A DNA stretch of 64,000 nucleotides from Desulfovibrionaceae bacterium (GTDB lineage: Bacteria; Desulfobacterota; Desulfovibrionia; Desulfovibrionales; Desulfovibrionaceae): the NCBI GenBank assembly GCA_015709205.1, contig JACCQO010000006.1, positions 62,001 to 126,000 of the forward strand, read 5' to 3'. Position numbers and translations under genes: made by a program. The notes under the pieces are model-generated. The model searched no databases and had not been told where the DNA came from. It saw only the letters and a program-made list of their open reading frames with translations. Position 1 is the first letter of the stretch. Every line of letters starts with the position of its first letter. Below are positions 39,633 through 47,962 of the stretch, piece after piece.

Positions 39633-39648
39633 TGGCACGGCCCTTGCC
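39633..39648 (+). promoter_or_regulatory. Sigma54 promoter of lyase-TRAP operon
   Basis: TGGCACGGCCCTTGCC matches the -24/-12 consensus TGGCACG-N4-TTGC exactly, with GG and GC ten bases apart. Transcription would start near 39659, about 22 bases before the first ATG. Confidence 0.92.
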
Positions 39649-39680
39649 TAAGGGGGGGAAACCACAAGGAGTACTTTCTC

Positions 39681-40544
39681 ATGAAAAAAACGACTCGTCT
39701 TCGCAATCTACTCGCGGCCAAGGAACTGCTCGTCGCCCCCGGCGCCTACGACATGCTCAGCGCCAAGATCATCGAGGCGGTGGGGTACAACGCCGTCTAC
39801 CTGACCGGCTACGGACAGTCCGCCAGCGTGCTGGGCCAGCCCGATGTGGGCCTGCTGACCATGAGCGAGATGGCGAAACGCGCCGCGGACATGGCCGAGG
39901 CCGTGGATGTGCCCATCCTGGCCGACGGCGACACCGGTTACGGCAACCCCCTCAACGTCATGCGCACCGTGCGCGAATACGAGAAGGCCGGCGTCTGCGC
40001 CATCCAGCTCGAAGACCAGGTCTTCCCCAAGAAGTGCGGCCACATGCTCGGTCGCAAGGTCATCCCGGCCGAGGAGATGGTCCAGAAGATCAAGGCCGCG
40101 TGCGATGCGCGCATGGACGATGACTTCGTGATCATCGCCCGCACCGACGCCCGCACCAACTTCGGTCTGGACGCCGCCCTGGAGCGCGCCGCCCTGTACA
40201 AGGAAGCTGGCGCGGACCTGCTCTTCGTCGAGTCCCCGGAGAACGAGGACGAGATGCGCAAGATCAACCAGGCGTTCCCCGAGGCCTTCACCCTGGCCAA
40301 CATGCTCGAGGGCGGGCGCACTCCCATGCCCACCGTGGCCGAGATGGAGGAAATGGGCTTCAACATCGCCATCTACTGCACCGGGCCGCTCTACGCGGCG
40401 GCCAAGGCTGTCCAGACCTATATGGAGGTACTCAAGAAGGAAGGAACGACCAAGAGCATCTGGAAGGATCTGCTGACCTTCCAGGAGTTCAACTCGTTCA
40501 TCGGGCTGCCGCAGTACTACGAGATGGAAAAGAAGTACGCGTAG
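39681..40544 (+). CDS. Isocitrate lyase/PEP mutase-family lyase
   Basis: 287 residues from ATG 39681 with AAGGAG nine bases upstream. TIM-barrel of the ICL/PEP mutase superfamily: metal site DGDTGYGN (82-89), catalytic-Cys motif KKCGH (117-121) as in true C-C lyases, and IARTDAR and ESPENEDEM stretches. Such enzymes split methylisocitrate, 2,3-dimethylmalate or related hydroxy-acids, or decarboxylate oxaloacetate. The exact substrate is unknown; co-transcription with a TRAP carboxylate transporter suggests it acts on the imported acid or its product. It is too short (287) to be a classic AceA. Confidence 0.85.
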   Translation: MKKTTRLRNLLAAKELLVAPGAYDMLSAKIIEAVGYNAVYLTGYGQSASVLGQPDVGLLTMSEMAKRAADMAEAVDVPILADGDTGYGNPLNVMRTVREYEKAGVCAIQLEDQVFPKKCGHMLGRKVIPAEEMVQKIKAACDARMDDDFVIIARTDARTNFGLDAALERAALYKEAGADLLFVESPENEDEMRKINQAFPEAFTLANMLEGGRTPMPTVAEMEEMGFNIAIYCTGPLYAAAKAVQTYMEVLKKEGTTKSIWKDLLTFQEFNSFIGLPQYYEMEKKYA

Positions 40545-40574
40545 GCACTTTCATCAACCCAAGAGGAGGAGACC

Positions 40575-41549
40575 ATGTTGCACGTCACACGGCGTCTGTT
40601 CGTCGTTGTCATCGCCTGCGTCCTGCTGGCCCTGCCGGGTGTCAGCCAGGCCAAAACGACCTTTAAGCTGGGGCACATTTCGCCCCTGGATCACCATTAT
40701 CACACCGGTTCGGTGATGTTCGCCGACCTGGTGAACAAGAAGACCAACGGCGAGATCGAGATCAAGATCTTCCCGGCCAACCAGTTGGGCAAGCAGCGCG
40801 AGGTGGTCGAAGGCGCGCAGCTCGGCACCGTGGACATGGTCCTGACCTCCGACGTGCTCCTGTCGAGCTTCGAGCCGAGCATGGGCGTCCTGAACATGCC
40901 CTTCCTGTTCCGCGACATCAATCATGTCGGCACGGTGCTCGACGGCAAGGTCGGCCAGATGCTCTCCGACAACCTGGCCAAGAAGGGCCTGGTCGTGCTC
41001 GGCTACTGGGAGAACGGCTTCCGCCACATCACCAACTCCAAGCAGCCCATCAACAAGCCCGAGGATCTGGCGGGCCTGAAGATCCGCACGCCCAGCGGCT
41101 ACATCTTCATCGACACCTTCAAGGCCTTCGGCGCCTCCCCGACGCCCATGGCCTTCGGCGAGCTGTACTCCGCCCTGCAGCTGGGCACCGTGGACGGCCA
41201 GGAGAACCCCCTGGCCCACGTGGAGCACCAGAAGTTCTACGAAGTGCAGAAGTACCTGTCGCTGACCAACCACATCCACGTCAGCGAGCCGCTGGTCATG
41301 AGCAAGATCATCTACGACACGCTCGCCCCCGAGCAGCAGAAGATCCTGCACGAGTGCGCCCAGGAAGTGGCCGTGTGGATGCGCAAGGAAGTGGGCAAGC
41401 TCGAAGCCGGCCAGCTCGAGGACCTGAAGACCAAGATGACCGTGAACACCGCGGACTACGCCGCTTTCGAGAAGGCCGCGGAGGCCGTCTACAAGCAGCA
41501 CGAGGACCAGTTCGGCGCGATGATTCGGGAGATCAAGGCCGTCAAGTAG
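40575..41549 (+). CDS. dctP: TRAP transporter substrate-binding protein, DctP family
   Basis: 324 residues with a Sec signal peptide (MLHVTRRLFVVVIACVLLALPGVSQA). DctP hallmarks: FKLGHISPLDHHYHTGS, EIKIFPANQLGKQREVVEGAQLGTVDM, and GLKIRTPSG with the substrate-binding Arg. It captures a carboxylate in the periplasm for DctQM. GAGGAGGAG lies upstream of the ATG. Confidence 0.94.
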   Translation: MLHVTRRLFVVVIACVLLALPGVSQAKTTFKLGHISPLDHHYHTGSVMFADLVNKKTNGEIEIKIFPANQLGKQREVVEGAQLGTVDMVLTSDVLLSSFEPSMGVLNMPFLFRDINHVGTVLDGKVGQMLSDNLAKKGLVVLGYWENGFRHITNSKQPINKPEDLAGLKIRTPSGYIFIDTFKAFGASPTPMAFGELYSALQLGTVDGQENPLAHVEHQKFYEVQKYLSLTNHIHVSEPLVMSKIIYDTLAPEQQKILHECAQEVAVWMRKEVGKLEAGQLEDLKTKMTVNTADYAAFEKAAEAVYKQHEDQFGAMIREIKAVK

Positions 41550-41586
41550 GCCGTGTGGCATAGGAGTACCTCCATATACCCGGCAC

Positions 41587-41608
41587 GGGGGGCGGTCGAC
41601 CGCCCCCC
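41587..41608 (+). repeat. Perfect 22-base palindrome between dctP and dctQ
   Basis: Arms GGGGGGCGGTC and complement with no loop bases, 38 bases after dctP. Probably an mRNA hairpin that keeps dctP expression above dctQM. Confidence 0.55.
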
Positions 41609-41638
41609 GGCCGGCCCCGACCGCGAAAGGAGTGCGCG

Positions 41639-42139
41639 ATGCAATTGCTGCGAACGGTCAACGGATTTTTCAACAAGTATATCACCACATTCATTACGGC
41701 GATTTTCGGCATCATGACCGTCGTCATCTTCGTCCAGGTCTTCTGCCGCTACGTGCTCAACGACGCGCTGTCCTGGTCCGACGAACTGGCTCGGTATCTG
41801 TTCATCTGGCTCACGTTCCTCGGAGCGTCCGTGGCCTTTTACGACGACACGCACATCAAGGTGACCCTGTTCGTGGATTCCATCCGCAACCCGAAGCTGC
41901 GCGCGGGTATCTACGCCCTGGCCGACGCCCTGTGCCTCTGGTTCCTGTGGGTTTTCGTGCAGGACGGCTTCGTGGTCTCCTCGCGCGTCCTGGCGCTGGG
42001 GCAGCTGTCCTCGTCCATGGAGTTCATCCCGGTGGGCGTGGTCTATCTGGCCGTGCCCCTGGGCAGCCTGTTCATGGGCCTGAACGTCATCTACCACGGG
42101 ATCAAGCATCTTCAGACCGCCTTCGGCAAGGAAGCATAG
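41639..42139 (+). CDS. dctQ: TRAP transporter small membrane subunit, DctQ family
   Basis: 166 residues with four hydrophobic helices and the DctQ-type motif VQVFCRYVLNDALSWSDELARYLFIWLTFLG split over about residues 28-62. AAAGGAG precedes the ATG. Pairs with DctM and the binding protein. Confidence 0.92.
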   Translation: MQLLRTVNGFFNKYITTFITAIFGIMTVVIFVQVFCRYVLNDALSWSDELARYLFIWLTFLGASVAFYDDTHIKVTLFVDSIRNPKLRAGIYALADALCLWFLWVFVQDGFVVSSRVLALGQLSSSMEFIPVGVVYLAVPLGSLFMGLNVIYHGIKHLQTAFGKEA

Positions 42140-42149
42140 GGGGTAGGCA

Positions 42150-43427
42150 ATGGGAACCACGCTGTTTCTCAGTTTCTTCGTTCTGGTCGTGCTGGGCGTG
42201 CCCATCGCCGTGGCCCTGGGGCTTTCCTCCCTGGTGGCGCTGCTGCTGCACAGCCACGTGCCTTTGATGGTGCTCGTGCAGAAGGCCTACGGTGGCGTGG
42301 ACTCCTTCACGCTCATGGCCATTCCCTTCTTCATCCTCGCGGGCAACATCATGTCCACGGGCGGCGTCTCGGCGCGGCTGGTCAACCTGGCCAGCTGCTT
42401 CTTCGGGCGTTTCACCGGCGGCCTGGCCCACGTGGCCACCGCGGCCTGCACCTTCTTCGGCGCCATCTCCGGCTCGGCCCCGGCGACCACCGCGGCCATC
42501 GGCTCGGTGATGATCGGCCCCATGCGCCAGAAGGGCTACTCCAAGCCCTTTTCCGCGGCCTGCGTGGCCGCCTCGGGAACCATCGGCCTGCTCATCCCCC
42601 CGAGCATCACCATGGTGCTCTACGGCGTGGTCACGGGCGCGTCCGTGGGCAAGCTCTTCCTCGGCGGGGTGGTCCCCGGCCTGCTCATGAGCGCGGCGCT
42701 CATGGCCGCCAACTACGTGGTGGCCAAGCGCAACGGCTACGGCAGCGAGGCCAAGGTCGGCGTGGCCCAGACCTTCAAGGCCGTGAAGGACTCCTCCCTG
42801 GCCCTGCTCATGCCCCTGATCATTCTCGGCGGCATCTACGGCGGCGTGTTTACGCCCACCGAGGCCGCGGTCGTGGCCGTGGCCTACGGCCTGTTCGTGG
42901 GCATGTTCATCTACCGCCAGCTCAAGGTGAAGGACGTCTGGAACGTGCTCCAGGCCACGGCCAAGAGCACGGCGATCATCATGATCCTGGTGGCCACGGC
43001 GCACTGCTTCAGCTACCTGATGGCCAGCGAGCAGATTCCGCAGGCCCTGACCGACGCCCTGCTGGGCTTCTCGCGCGATCCTGAGGTTCTGCTTATCCTC
43101 ATCTGCTTCTCCCTGCTGGTGGTGGGCACCTTCCTGGACAACGCCGTGGCCGTGGTGCTCATGGCCCCGATCTTCTACCCCGTGATCGTCTCCGCGGGCA
43201 TCGATCCGGTCTACTTCGGCGTGCTGCTCGTGCTGACCCTGTCCATCGGCCAGATCACCCCGCCGGTGGGGCTGTGCCTCTTCGTGGCCTGCAACATCGG
43301 CGACGTGAGCATCGAGAAGCTCTCCGTCGCGGTGGTGCCCTACCTGCTGGTGTTGCTCGTGGTCATGTTCATTCTCATCTTCTTCCCGGACCTGGTGCTG
43401 TTCATACCCAACCACATGATGCAGTAG
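42150..43427 (+). CDS. dctM: TRAP transporter large membrane subunit, DctM family
   Basis: 425 residues, about 12 transmembrane helices, the normal DctM length. Signature stretches: FFILAGNIMSTGGVSARLVNLA, GAISGSAPATTAAIGSVMIGPM, IPPSITMVLYGVVTGASVGKLFLGGVVPGLL and GQITPPVGLCLFVACNI. It is the ion-coupled translocating subunit (usually Na+). Ten bases after dctQ. Confidence 0.95.
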   Translation: MGTTLFLSFFVLVVLGVPIAVALGLSSLVALLLHSHVPLMVLVQKAYGGVDSFTLMAIPFFILAGNIMSTGGVSARLVNLASCFFGRFTGGLAHVATAACTFFGAISGSAPATTAAIGSVMIGPMRQKGYSKPFSAACVAASGTIGLLIPPSITMVLYGVVTGASVGKLFLGGVVPGLLMSAALMAANYVVAKRNGYGSEAKVGVAQTFKAVKDSSLALLMPLIILGGIYGGVFTPTEAAVVAVAYGLFVGMFIYRQLKVKDVWNVLQATAKSTAIIMILVATAHCFSYLMASEQIPQALTDALLGFSRDPEVLLILICFSLLVVGTFLDNAVAVVLMAPIFYPVIVSAGIDPVYFGVLLVLTLSIGQITPPVGLCLFVACNIGDVSIEKLSVAVVPYLLVLLVVMFILIFFPDLVLFIPNHMMQ

Positions 43428-43738
43428 CTCGTCTCGGCACGTGCCCGCGCACTCTCCCCGGTGCGGAACGTGCAGCCTTACGCGCGGGCGGGAATCGGTC
43501 CCGCCCGCGCTTCCATTTGCGGGATGGGGGACGGCTTACCTCCTGAACGCGCCGCCATGGGCGGCACCGGGCCCGGTGCGGCAGCGCCGGGCCCCTCGCG
43601 TTGCGGTCGTCCTGGTCCGCCGTTCCGTCGCTCCATCGCCCCCCGTCCTCCCGTCCCCTTGTCCATCGTCTTGACGCGCTCCGCATTCGGGACGTATCCC
43701 GGGAGAGTGGCGGAAGGTGCGAAACCGAGGAGAACGGT
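43428..43738. other. Gap holding the TRAP operon terminator
   Basis: 311 bases. Besides the hairpin at 43482-43510 I see only GC-rich sequence and, near the right end, the GAGGAG ribosome site of the next gene. Confidence 0.6.
43482..43510 (+). terminator. Terminator of TRAP operon
   Basis: Perfect 12-base arms GCGCGGGCGGGA and complement, loop ATCGG, followed by TTCCATTT. Confidence 0.65.
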
Positions 43739-44191
43739 ATGAAACAATGGCTTTCCGTACCGGGTCTGGCGGCCCTGGCGTTCGTGCTCCTGGCGGTGCT
43801 CGCGGCCCTGAGCCTCTGTCCGGTTTCCTGCCCGGCCGAGGACGCCGGTCCGCGGGCCGGGCTGCTGGCCGCACCCCACGCTGGGGATGCGGGCGAGCCG
43901 GGCGACAAGGACCAGACCGAACGGCCCGAGGGCTACGCCTGTCCCGACGAACTCAAGTGCCGCCAGCGGATGATGGACAACTACGGCAACGTCAGCCAGC
44001 AGACCATCGGGACTCTGCACGCGGCCAGCTGCTATAGCTTTCCCGTGGGCTGCCGGCCCTGGCACTGCAAGGGCGACACGACCACCTGGGAATACTGGCA
44101 GGCCCGCTGCGACGAGAAGTTCCCGTCCTGCAAGGACGACCACGCGGGCTACACCGAGCCCTTCTGTACGCCGCATTTCGTGACCTATTAG
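43739..44191 (+). CDS. Secreted Cys-rich protein of unknown function
   Basis: 150 residues, ATG 43739 with GAGGAG upstream. The N-terminal 33 residues are a signal sequence; the mature part has an acidic low-complexity linker and then a compact region with eight cysteines, starting CPDELKC and including CRPWHC and FCTPH. Such a pattern suggests a disulfide-stabilised periplasmic protein. No family recognised. It follows the TRAP operon terminator, so it is probably separate. Confidence 0.6.
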   Translation: MKQWLSVPGLAALAFVLLAVLAALSLCPVSCPAEDAGPRAGLLAAPHAGDAGEPGDKDQTERPEGYACPDELKCRQRMMDNYGNVSQQTIGTLHAASCYSFPVGCRPWHCKGDTTTWEYWQARCDEKFPSCKDDHAGYTEPFCTPHFVTY

Positions 44192-44249
44192 ACGTGCCGC
44201 CTTTCGGGGCCCCGGGCGCGGCGCGTTCCGCTCCGCTTATGAAAAAGAC

Positions 44250-44282
44250 ATCGGCCGTCTCCCGCATGGGGAAACGGCCGAT
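44250..44282 (-). terminator. Terminator of small secreted protein gene (minus strand)
   Basis: ATCGGCCGT and its complement ACGGCCGAT around a 14-base loop, followed on the minus strand by TCTTTTTC. Lies between two convergent genes. Confidence 0.7.
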
Positions 44283-44320
44283 GCTCGTTTCATGGGCCCG
44301 CGCCGGGCGTCGCCGCCTTG

Positions 44321-44755
44321 TTAGCGGCAGAGGGCGTCCCACACGGTCCAGTAGTTGGCGGCCGTGCCGCCGGGCTGGGCCACGATGCCGACCATGGCCT
44401 GGCAGTTGGAGTTGCAGCCCACGTCGGCCTGGCTCCCCGCCGAAGGGGTGAGTTGGGTTTCGGGCATCTTGGGGCCCGAGGCCGTGACGCGCACCTTGAA
44501 GACGCCGGAGAGCCCGGGCGTGCAAAGCGTCTGCCGGGGGGCGTCGGACGTGATGGCCCCGGTCCAGTTGCCGTCCTTCTGGGTGATTTCGATGCGCCAG
44601 GCGGTGACGGCGTGGGCCGTGTCGTTCTGGGGCGAGACATAGCCCCAGAAGCAGGCTCCGGGCGTCGTGGGCGCGGGGTCGGCCGCAAGGGCCGGGGCGG
44701 CGCAGAGCGCCATTCCGATCAGGACGAGCGCGACGAGACGGCATACACGTTTCAT
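44321..44755 (-). CDS. Small exported protein of unknown function
   Basis: 144 residues from ATG 44755 (GGAGG four bases upstream). Signal peptide MKRVCRLVALVLIGMALCAAPALAA, then a probably beta-rich domain with five cysteines (ACFWGYV, TLCTPG, GCNSNC, DALCR). No family recognised. A possible promoter is at 44827-44853. Confidence 0.65.
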   Translation of the reverse strand: MKRVCRLVALVLIGMALCAAPALAADPAPTTPGACFWGYVSPQNDTAHAVTAWRIEITQKDGNWTGAITSDAPRQTLCTPGLSGVFKVRVTASGPKMPETQLTPSAGSQADVGCNSNCQAMVGIVAQPGGTAANYWTVWDALCR

Positions 44756-44826
44756 GGTGCCTCCCGAGGTTGGGGTGGTGCGCCGGACCGTGGCGGCACG
44801 GCGCGGATGAACGGCGATCATGACCG

Positions 44827-44853
44827 TTTATACCGGTTTTGCTATAGCGTCAA
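44827..44853 (-). promoter_or_regulatory. Possible promoter of small exported protein gene
   Basis: Minus-strand TTGACG (44853-44848) and TATAAA (44832-44827), both good boxes but only 15 bases apart. Confidence 0.35.
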
Positions 44854-44911
44854 TGAGGGTGACGCGATTGCATGGTCCGGCCCGTAAACCCGCCGTGCGG
44901 GCCGGTGCCGC

Positions 44912-45634
44912 TTACAGGCTCGGCTCCGGAGCCGAATCCGTGCGGTCGGGGGCCGGGTGGGAGACGGCAGGATTGGCCGGCAGAGGGGCGAAGCCCTGGC
45001 AGCCGATGCGCTCGGTCTGTTCGTGGGACAGGGGAAAGCTGCGGCACTTGAAGGGCCGGACGGCGTGGATGCGGCACAGGGCGCGGCCCTCGCGGTAGCG
45101 GCCCAGCCAGGGGCAGCGCGTGAGCCATTTGCCCGTGACCGGGTGCACCCAGGCCTTGTACAGGGTGTAGTCGGGCCGCTCCACGCGGGCCACGAAGCGC
45201 AGGATGCGCGTCAGCCCGAGCCGTTGCCAGGCCTCGACTTCCTCCACGGACACGTGGCCCTGCCAGGCGTCGCGGAACATCGTGCAGCACTTGCCGCACT
45301 CGCGGCAGGAAAAGCCCGGATGCGGCAGCAGGAGTACGTTGGCGGCCTGCAGGGCCACCAGGGCCGGATCCTGGCGCAGCACGGCCGCGGCGTCGGCAAT
45401 GGCGCCGCGCGTGTCGGCCGCGCGGTCCTGGTCGTGGAAGTGGTAGGCCGGGTGCGGATAGACCAGGCTCTCGCCGTTCTCGGGCGAGGTGGCCACGGTC
45501 CGGACTCCGCCGCTGCGCGGATCGGTCAGGTCGCGCAGGGTGAAGCCGCGCTTGAGCAGGTATTTTTCCAGGCCCGACAGGGTCGGGCCGGTGACGAATG
45601 CGTCCGCGACGCGAACGCCGAGGGGGTCGGACAT
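44912..45634 (-). CDS. YkgJ-family CxxCxxCC metal-binding protein
   Basis: 240 residues from ATG 45634. The family motif CRECGKCC lies in the middle, followed by CPWLGRYREGRALCRIHAVRPFKCRSFP (split around residue 195-220), giving the eight-cysteine pattern of the YkgJ family, predicted to bind iron-sulfur or zinc. The role is unknown. N- and C-terminal ends outside the motif are not conserved-looking. Ribosome site is weak. Confidence 0.8.
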   Translation of the reverse strand: MSDPLGVRVADAFVTGPTLSGLEKYLLKRGFTLRDLTDPRSGGVRTVATSPENGESLVYPHPAYHFHDQDRAADTRGAIADAAAVLRQDPALVALQAANVLLLPHPGFSCRECGKCCTMFRDAWQGHVSVEEVEAWQRLGLTRILRFVARVERPDYTLYKAWVHPVTGKWLTRCPWLGRYREGRALCRIHAVRPFKCRSFPLSHEQTERIGCQGFAPLPANPAVSHPAPDRTDSAPEPSL

Positions 45635-46204
45635 GAGGATTTTCCGCTGGAAAGAGGGAAGACGACGCCAGGAACCGCCGCAGCGCCCTGGGGCCACGCC
45701 GGAAACGCCGGAAGAAGGCGGAAGGTCAGAGGAAATCGTCGGTACGACAGGTGTAGTGGATCATGCGATCCGTTCCCGGAATCGGAAGTTTTGCGCATCT
45801 AACGCCGCGGCCCGGGGGCCGTCAAGGGGTTCGTTGCGGACCCGGCGCAAGGCGTGCGGAACGGCGCTGGCGGCGGTCGGCGGCACGGCGGTGGTGGCGG
45901 AAACTCGGGAAAGACGTCGGGCGCGGGTGAACATACGGCGGAAGCGGCGCAAAGACGGCGGCGGCATGCACCGGACACGAACCGTCCGGCATCGGAGGAT
46001 GCTGCAGGGGCAGACGGCCGGGACCGCACAGGCCCGGCGCGCGACCGCCTGATCAAGAAGCCCGGCCGGACCGAGAAGCACGTCCTGGCCGAAAATCACG
46101 GCCGGACCGGAAGAGGCGATCGGACAGACTGAGAAAAGAGGGGCGCGTCTGGGGCGGTGCCCCCGCATCGGCCGATCCCGGCACCCGGAGCCGGGATCCT
46201 TGCG
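45635..46204. other. Non-coding gap upstream of YkgJ gene
   Basis: 570 bases of GC-rich sequence. It contains a small inverted repeat GGATC-ATGC-GATCC (45758-45771) that might be a regulatory site for the YkgJ gene, and the hairpin at 46174-46198. Open frames look like composition artefacts. Confidence 0.5.
46174..46198 (-). terminator. Hairpin after 28-residue membrane peptide gene
   Basis: Perfect 9-base arms GATCCCGGC and complement, seven-base loop, six bases after the stop codon. No U-run, so termination is uncertain, but it supports a real transcript end here. Confidence 0.4.
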
Positions 46205-46291
46205 CTACTTGCTCCTGCTCTGGCGGACGAAAAACATCACGCCGATAGCGACCAGGACCACAAGCAGCCCGATGGGGAGTAGGTAATCCAT
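46205..46291 (-). CDS. 28-residue single-helix membrane peptide
   Basis: MDYLLPIGLLVVLVAIGVMF followed by a basic tail FVRQSRSK: one transmembrane helix with a positively charged C-terminus, predicted to face the cytoplasm. AGGAG lies seven bases before the ATG and a hairpin follows the stop. It is divergent from a TetR gene 293 bases away. Function unknown; too short for automatic gene callers. Confidence 0.55.
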   Translation of the reverse strand: MDYLLPIGLLVVLVAIGVMFFVRQSRSK

Positions 46292-46403
46292 GACGCATCT
46301 CCTGCTGTCCATCTTGTCGCGGCGATCGCTCCCGCCCCGCCTTCGGGCTTGGCCCGCGGCCCCGGCGTGGGGTCTTATGGGTGGACCGCGTCTCCGCGTG
46401 TTC

Positions 46404-46448
46404 TTCACTTCACAAGAGAAGGCTAGCACTCTTTTTTATGAAAGTGAA
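46404..46448. promoter_or_regulatory. AT-rich divergent promoter region with long inverted repeat
   Basis: TTCACTT and AAGTGAA arms 31 bases apart enclose an AT-rich core. On the minus strand TTCACT-N17-TAGCCT resembles a sigma70 promoter. Likely operator/promoter region for the peptide gene and the TetR gene. Confidence 0.3.
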
Positions 46449-46584
46449 TACTCGCATCGGCTTGAATTCAGATTTTTCTGTGGTATGTGTGCCGGGAGCG
46501 GATCGCGCGGCGGCGCGCGGGGTTGGTCCGGAGCCGCACCCGGTTCCGGAGTCTTCGCCCGGCCGCGCGACCGGTGAGGAGCAC

Positions 46585-47187
46585 ATGCGCAGCAGACGTC
46601 GGGAAGAGATCATCGCCGCGGCCACGCGGCTGTTCGCCGAAAGGGGCTACGACGCCACGCCCGTCTCCGAGATCGCCCGTTCCGCGGGGATTTCCGAGGG
46701 CGGGCTGTTTCGTCATTTTCCCAACAAGGAGTCCCTGCTCACGACCATCTTCCGCCAGGTGCGCGAGACGTTCCTGGGCGACCTGGACAAGGGGTTCCGC
46801 TTCGACCCGCAGGAGAGCGGCCTGGACATGCTCCTGCGCCTGCTGACCCAGTACTGCCATTTCTACGAGGAGCGCGAACTGGAGTTCGACTGCATCCACC
46901 GCAACAACCCCTTCCTCATGCCCGGCGTGGGCGGGGCCTGCCGCGAGGAGATGCAGCGCATCCACGACAAGATGCTCGAACAGCTGCGCATCGCCGTGGC
47001 CCTGGGCATGGGCGACGGCACGGTCCGCTCCACGGACGTGGACGCCGCGGCCCACCTGGCCCTGTCCCTGCTCTGGGGCAGCGTGCGCATGCGCCTCTAC
47101 GCCAACCTGCACATCAAGGACCTGGAAACCCACCTGCTGGAGTTCGCCCGCAGGGCCCTGGCCGCGGCGGAGCCGGAACTCCCCTAG
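46585..47187 (+). CDS. TetR-family transcriptional regulator
   Basis: 200 residues from ATG 46585 (GAGGAG upstream; the longer frame from 46381 is not supported). N-terminal HTH: REEIIAAATRLFAERGYDATPVSEIARSAG followed by GGLFRHFPNKESLL (split around residues 6-51). The C-terminal ligand domain is all-helical and of unknown specificity. It precedes a VOC-family gene by 84 bases and is divergent from the small membrane peptide. Confidence 0.9.
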   Translation: MRSRRREEIIAAATRLFAERGYDATPVSEIARSAGISEGGLFRHFPNKESLLTTIFRQVRETFLGDLDKGFRFDPQESGLDMLLRLLTQYCHFYEERELEFDCIHRNNPFLMPGVGGACREEMQRIHDKMLEQLRIAVALGMGDGTVRSTDVDAAAHLALSLLWGSVRMRLYANLHIKDLETHLLEFARRALAAAEPELP

Positions 47188-47271
47188 GACGCTCCGGTCC
47201 GCCGCCCCTTCGAACCTCGGCCGTGCGCGCCGCCCGGCGGCGCGACCCGCGCCCCAACCCGTGGAGGAACC

Positions 47272-47760
47272 ATGGGCATCACCTTCAGCGGACCGGCGAT
47301 CCTGGTCCGTGACATGACCGCTGCGCGCGGCTTCTACGAGAACCTGTTGGATCAGACGGTCCTGTTCGAGGTCGGCGGGGCCTATGTGGCCTACGTGGGC
47401 GGCCTGTGCCTGTGGCAGGTGGAGGGCGCACTGTCCATGATCCGGGGCTGGGAGGGCGGCGCGGCGGTGCCGGAGTCCGGTCCCGGCGGCATGGAGCTGT
47501 ATTTCGAGGCCGAGGACGTGGACGGGGCCTGGGCGCGGATGGCGGCGGCCGGGGTGCGCGCGGTGCACCCGGTCCTGGAGCAGCCCTGGAGCCAGCGCTG
47601 TTTTCGCGTGCTGGACCCCGAGGATCGGCTCATCGAGGTAGCCGAGCCCATGGGCGCTGTGGCGCGGCGGCTGCTGGAGTCCGGCCTGACCCCGGAGGAG
47701 GTGGCCGCGCGCACCATGCTGCCCGTGGCCATGGTCCGCGGCCTGGGCCCGAAGGACTGA
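47272..47760 (+). CDS. VOC (glyoxalase/bleomycin-resistance) family protein
   Basis: 162 residues with the beta-alpha-beta-beta-beta layout of the VOC fold: ITFSGPAILVRDMTAARGFYENLL and GMELYFEAEDVDGAWARMAAAGVRAV, with DPEDRLIEVAEP at the end of the second module. The usual metal ligands are not all evident; E130-like residue in LIEVAEP is present. A C-terminal tail of about 35 residues is extra. Probably co-transcribed with the TetR gene. Substrate unknown. Confidence 0.85.
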   Translation: MGITFSGPAILVRDMTAARGFYENLLDQTVLFEVGGAYVAYVGGLCLWQVEGALSMIRGWEGGAAVPESGPGGMELYFEAEDVDGAWARMAAAGVRAVHPVLEQPWSQRCFRVLDPEDRLIEVAEPMGAVARRLLESGLTPEEVAARTMLPVAMVRGLGPKD

Positions 47761-47781
47761 ACCGCGCGCGCGGCGCACGCG

Positions 47782-47818
47782 GACGGCCGGGCGCGGAGTG
47801 CTTCCGCGCCCGGCCGTC
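47782..47818 (+). terminator. Strong hairpin after VOC gene
   Basis: 16-base perfect GC arms with a five-base loop, 22 bases after the stop. T-run is short (CTGGTTTGG). Confidence 0.6.
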
Positions 47819-47962
47819 TGGTTTGGGGCTCGGGGAGGCGGCCCGGGCCTGCGGGGCCGGACAGCTCCGCCGGGACGCTCGGCGCCCCGCGGTGGGAATC
47901 CGTCTCCGGGCCTGCCTTCCCCTGCCGGCGGTCTTTGCCGTCGGGCCGGTCCTTTTCCGCGC

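Noticed and set aside
45526..46168. Minus-strand open frames between the YkgJ gene and the 28-residue peptide
   Set aside because: Low-complexity composition, no start signal and no family motif; treated as non-coding.
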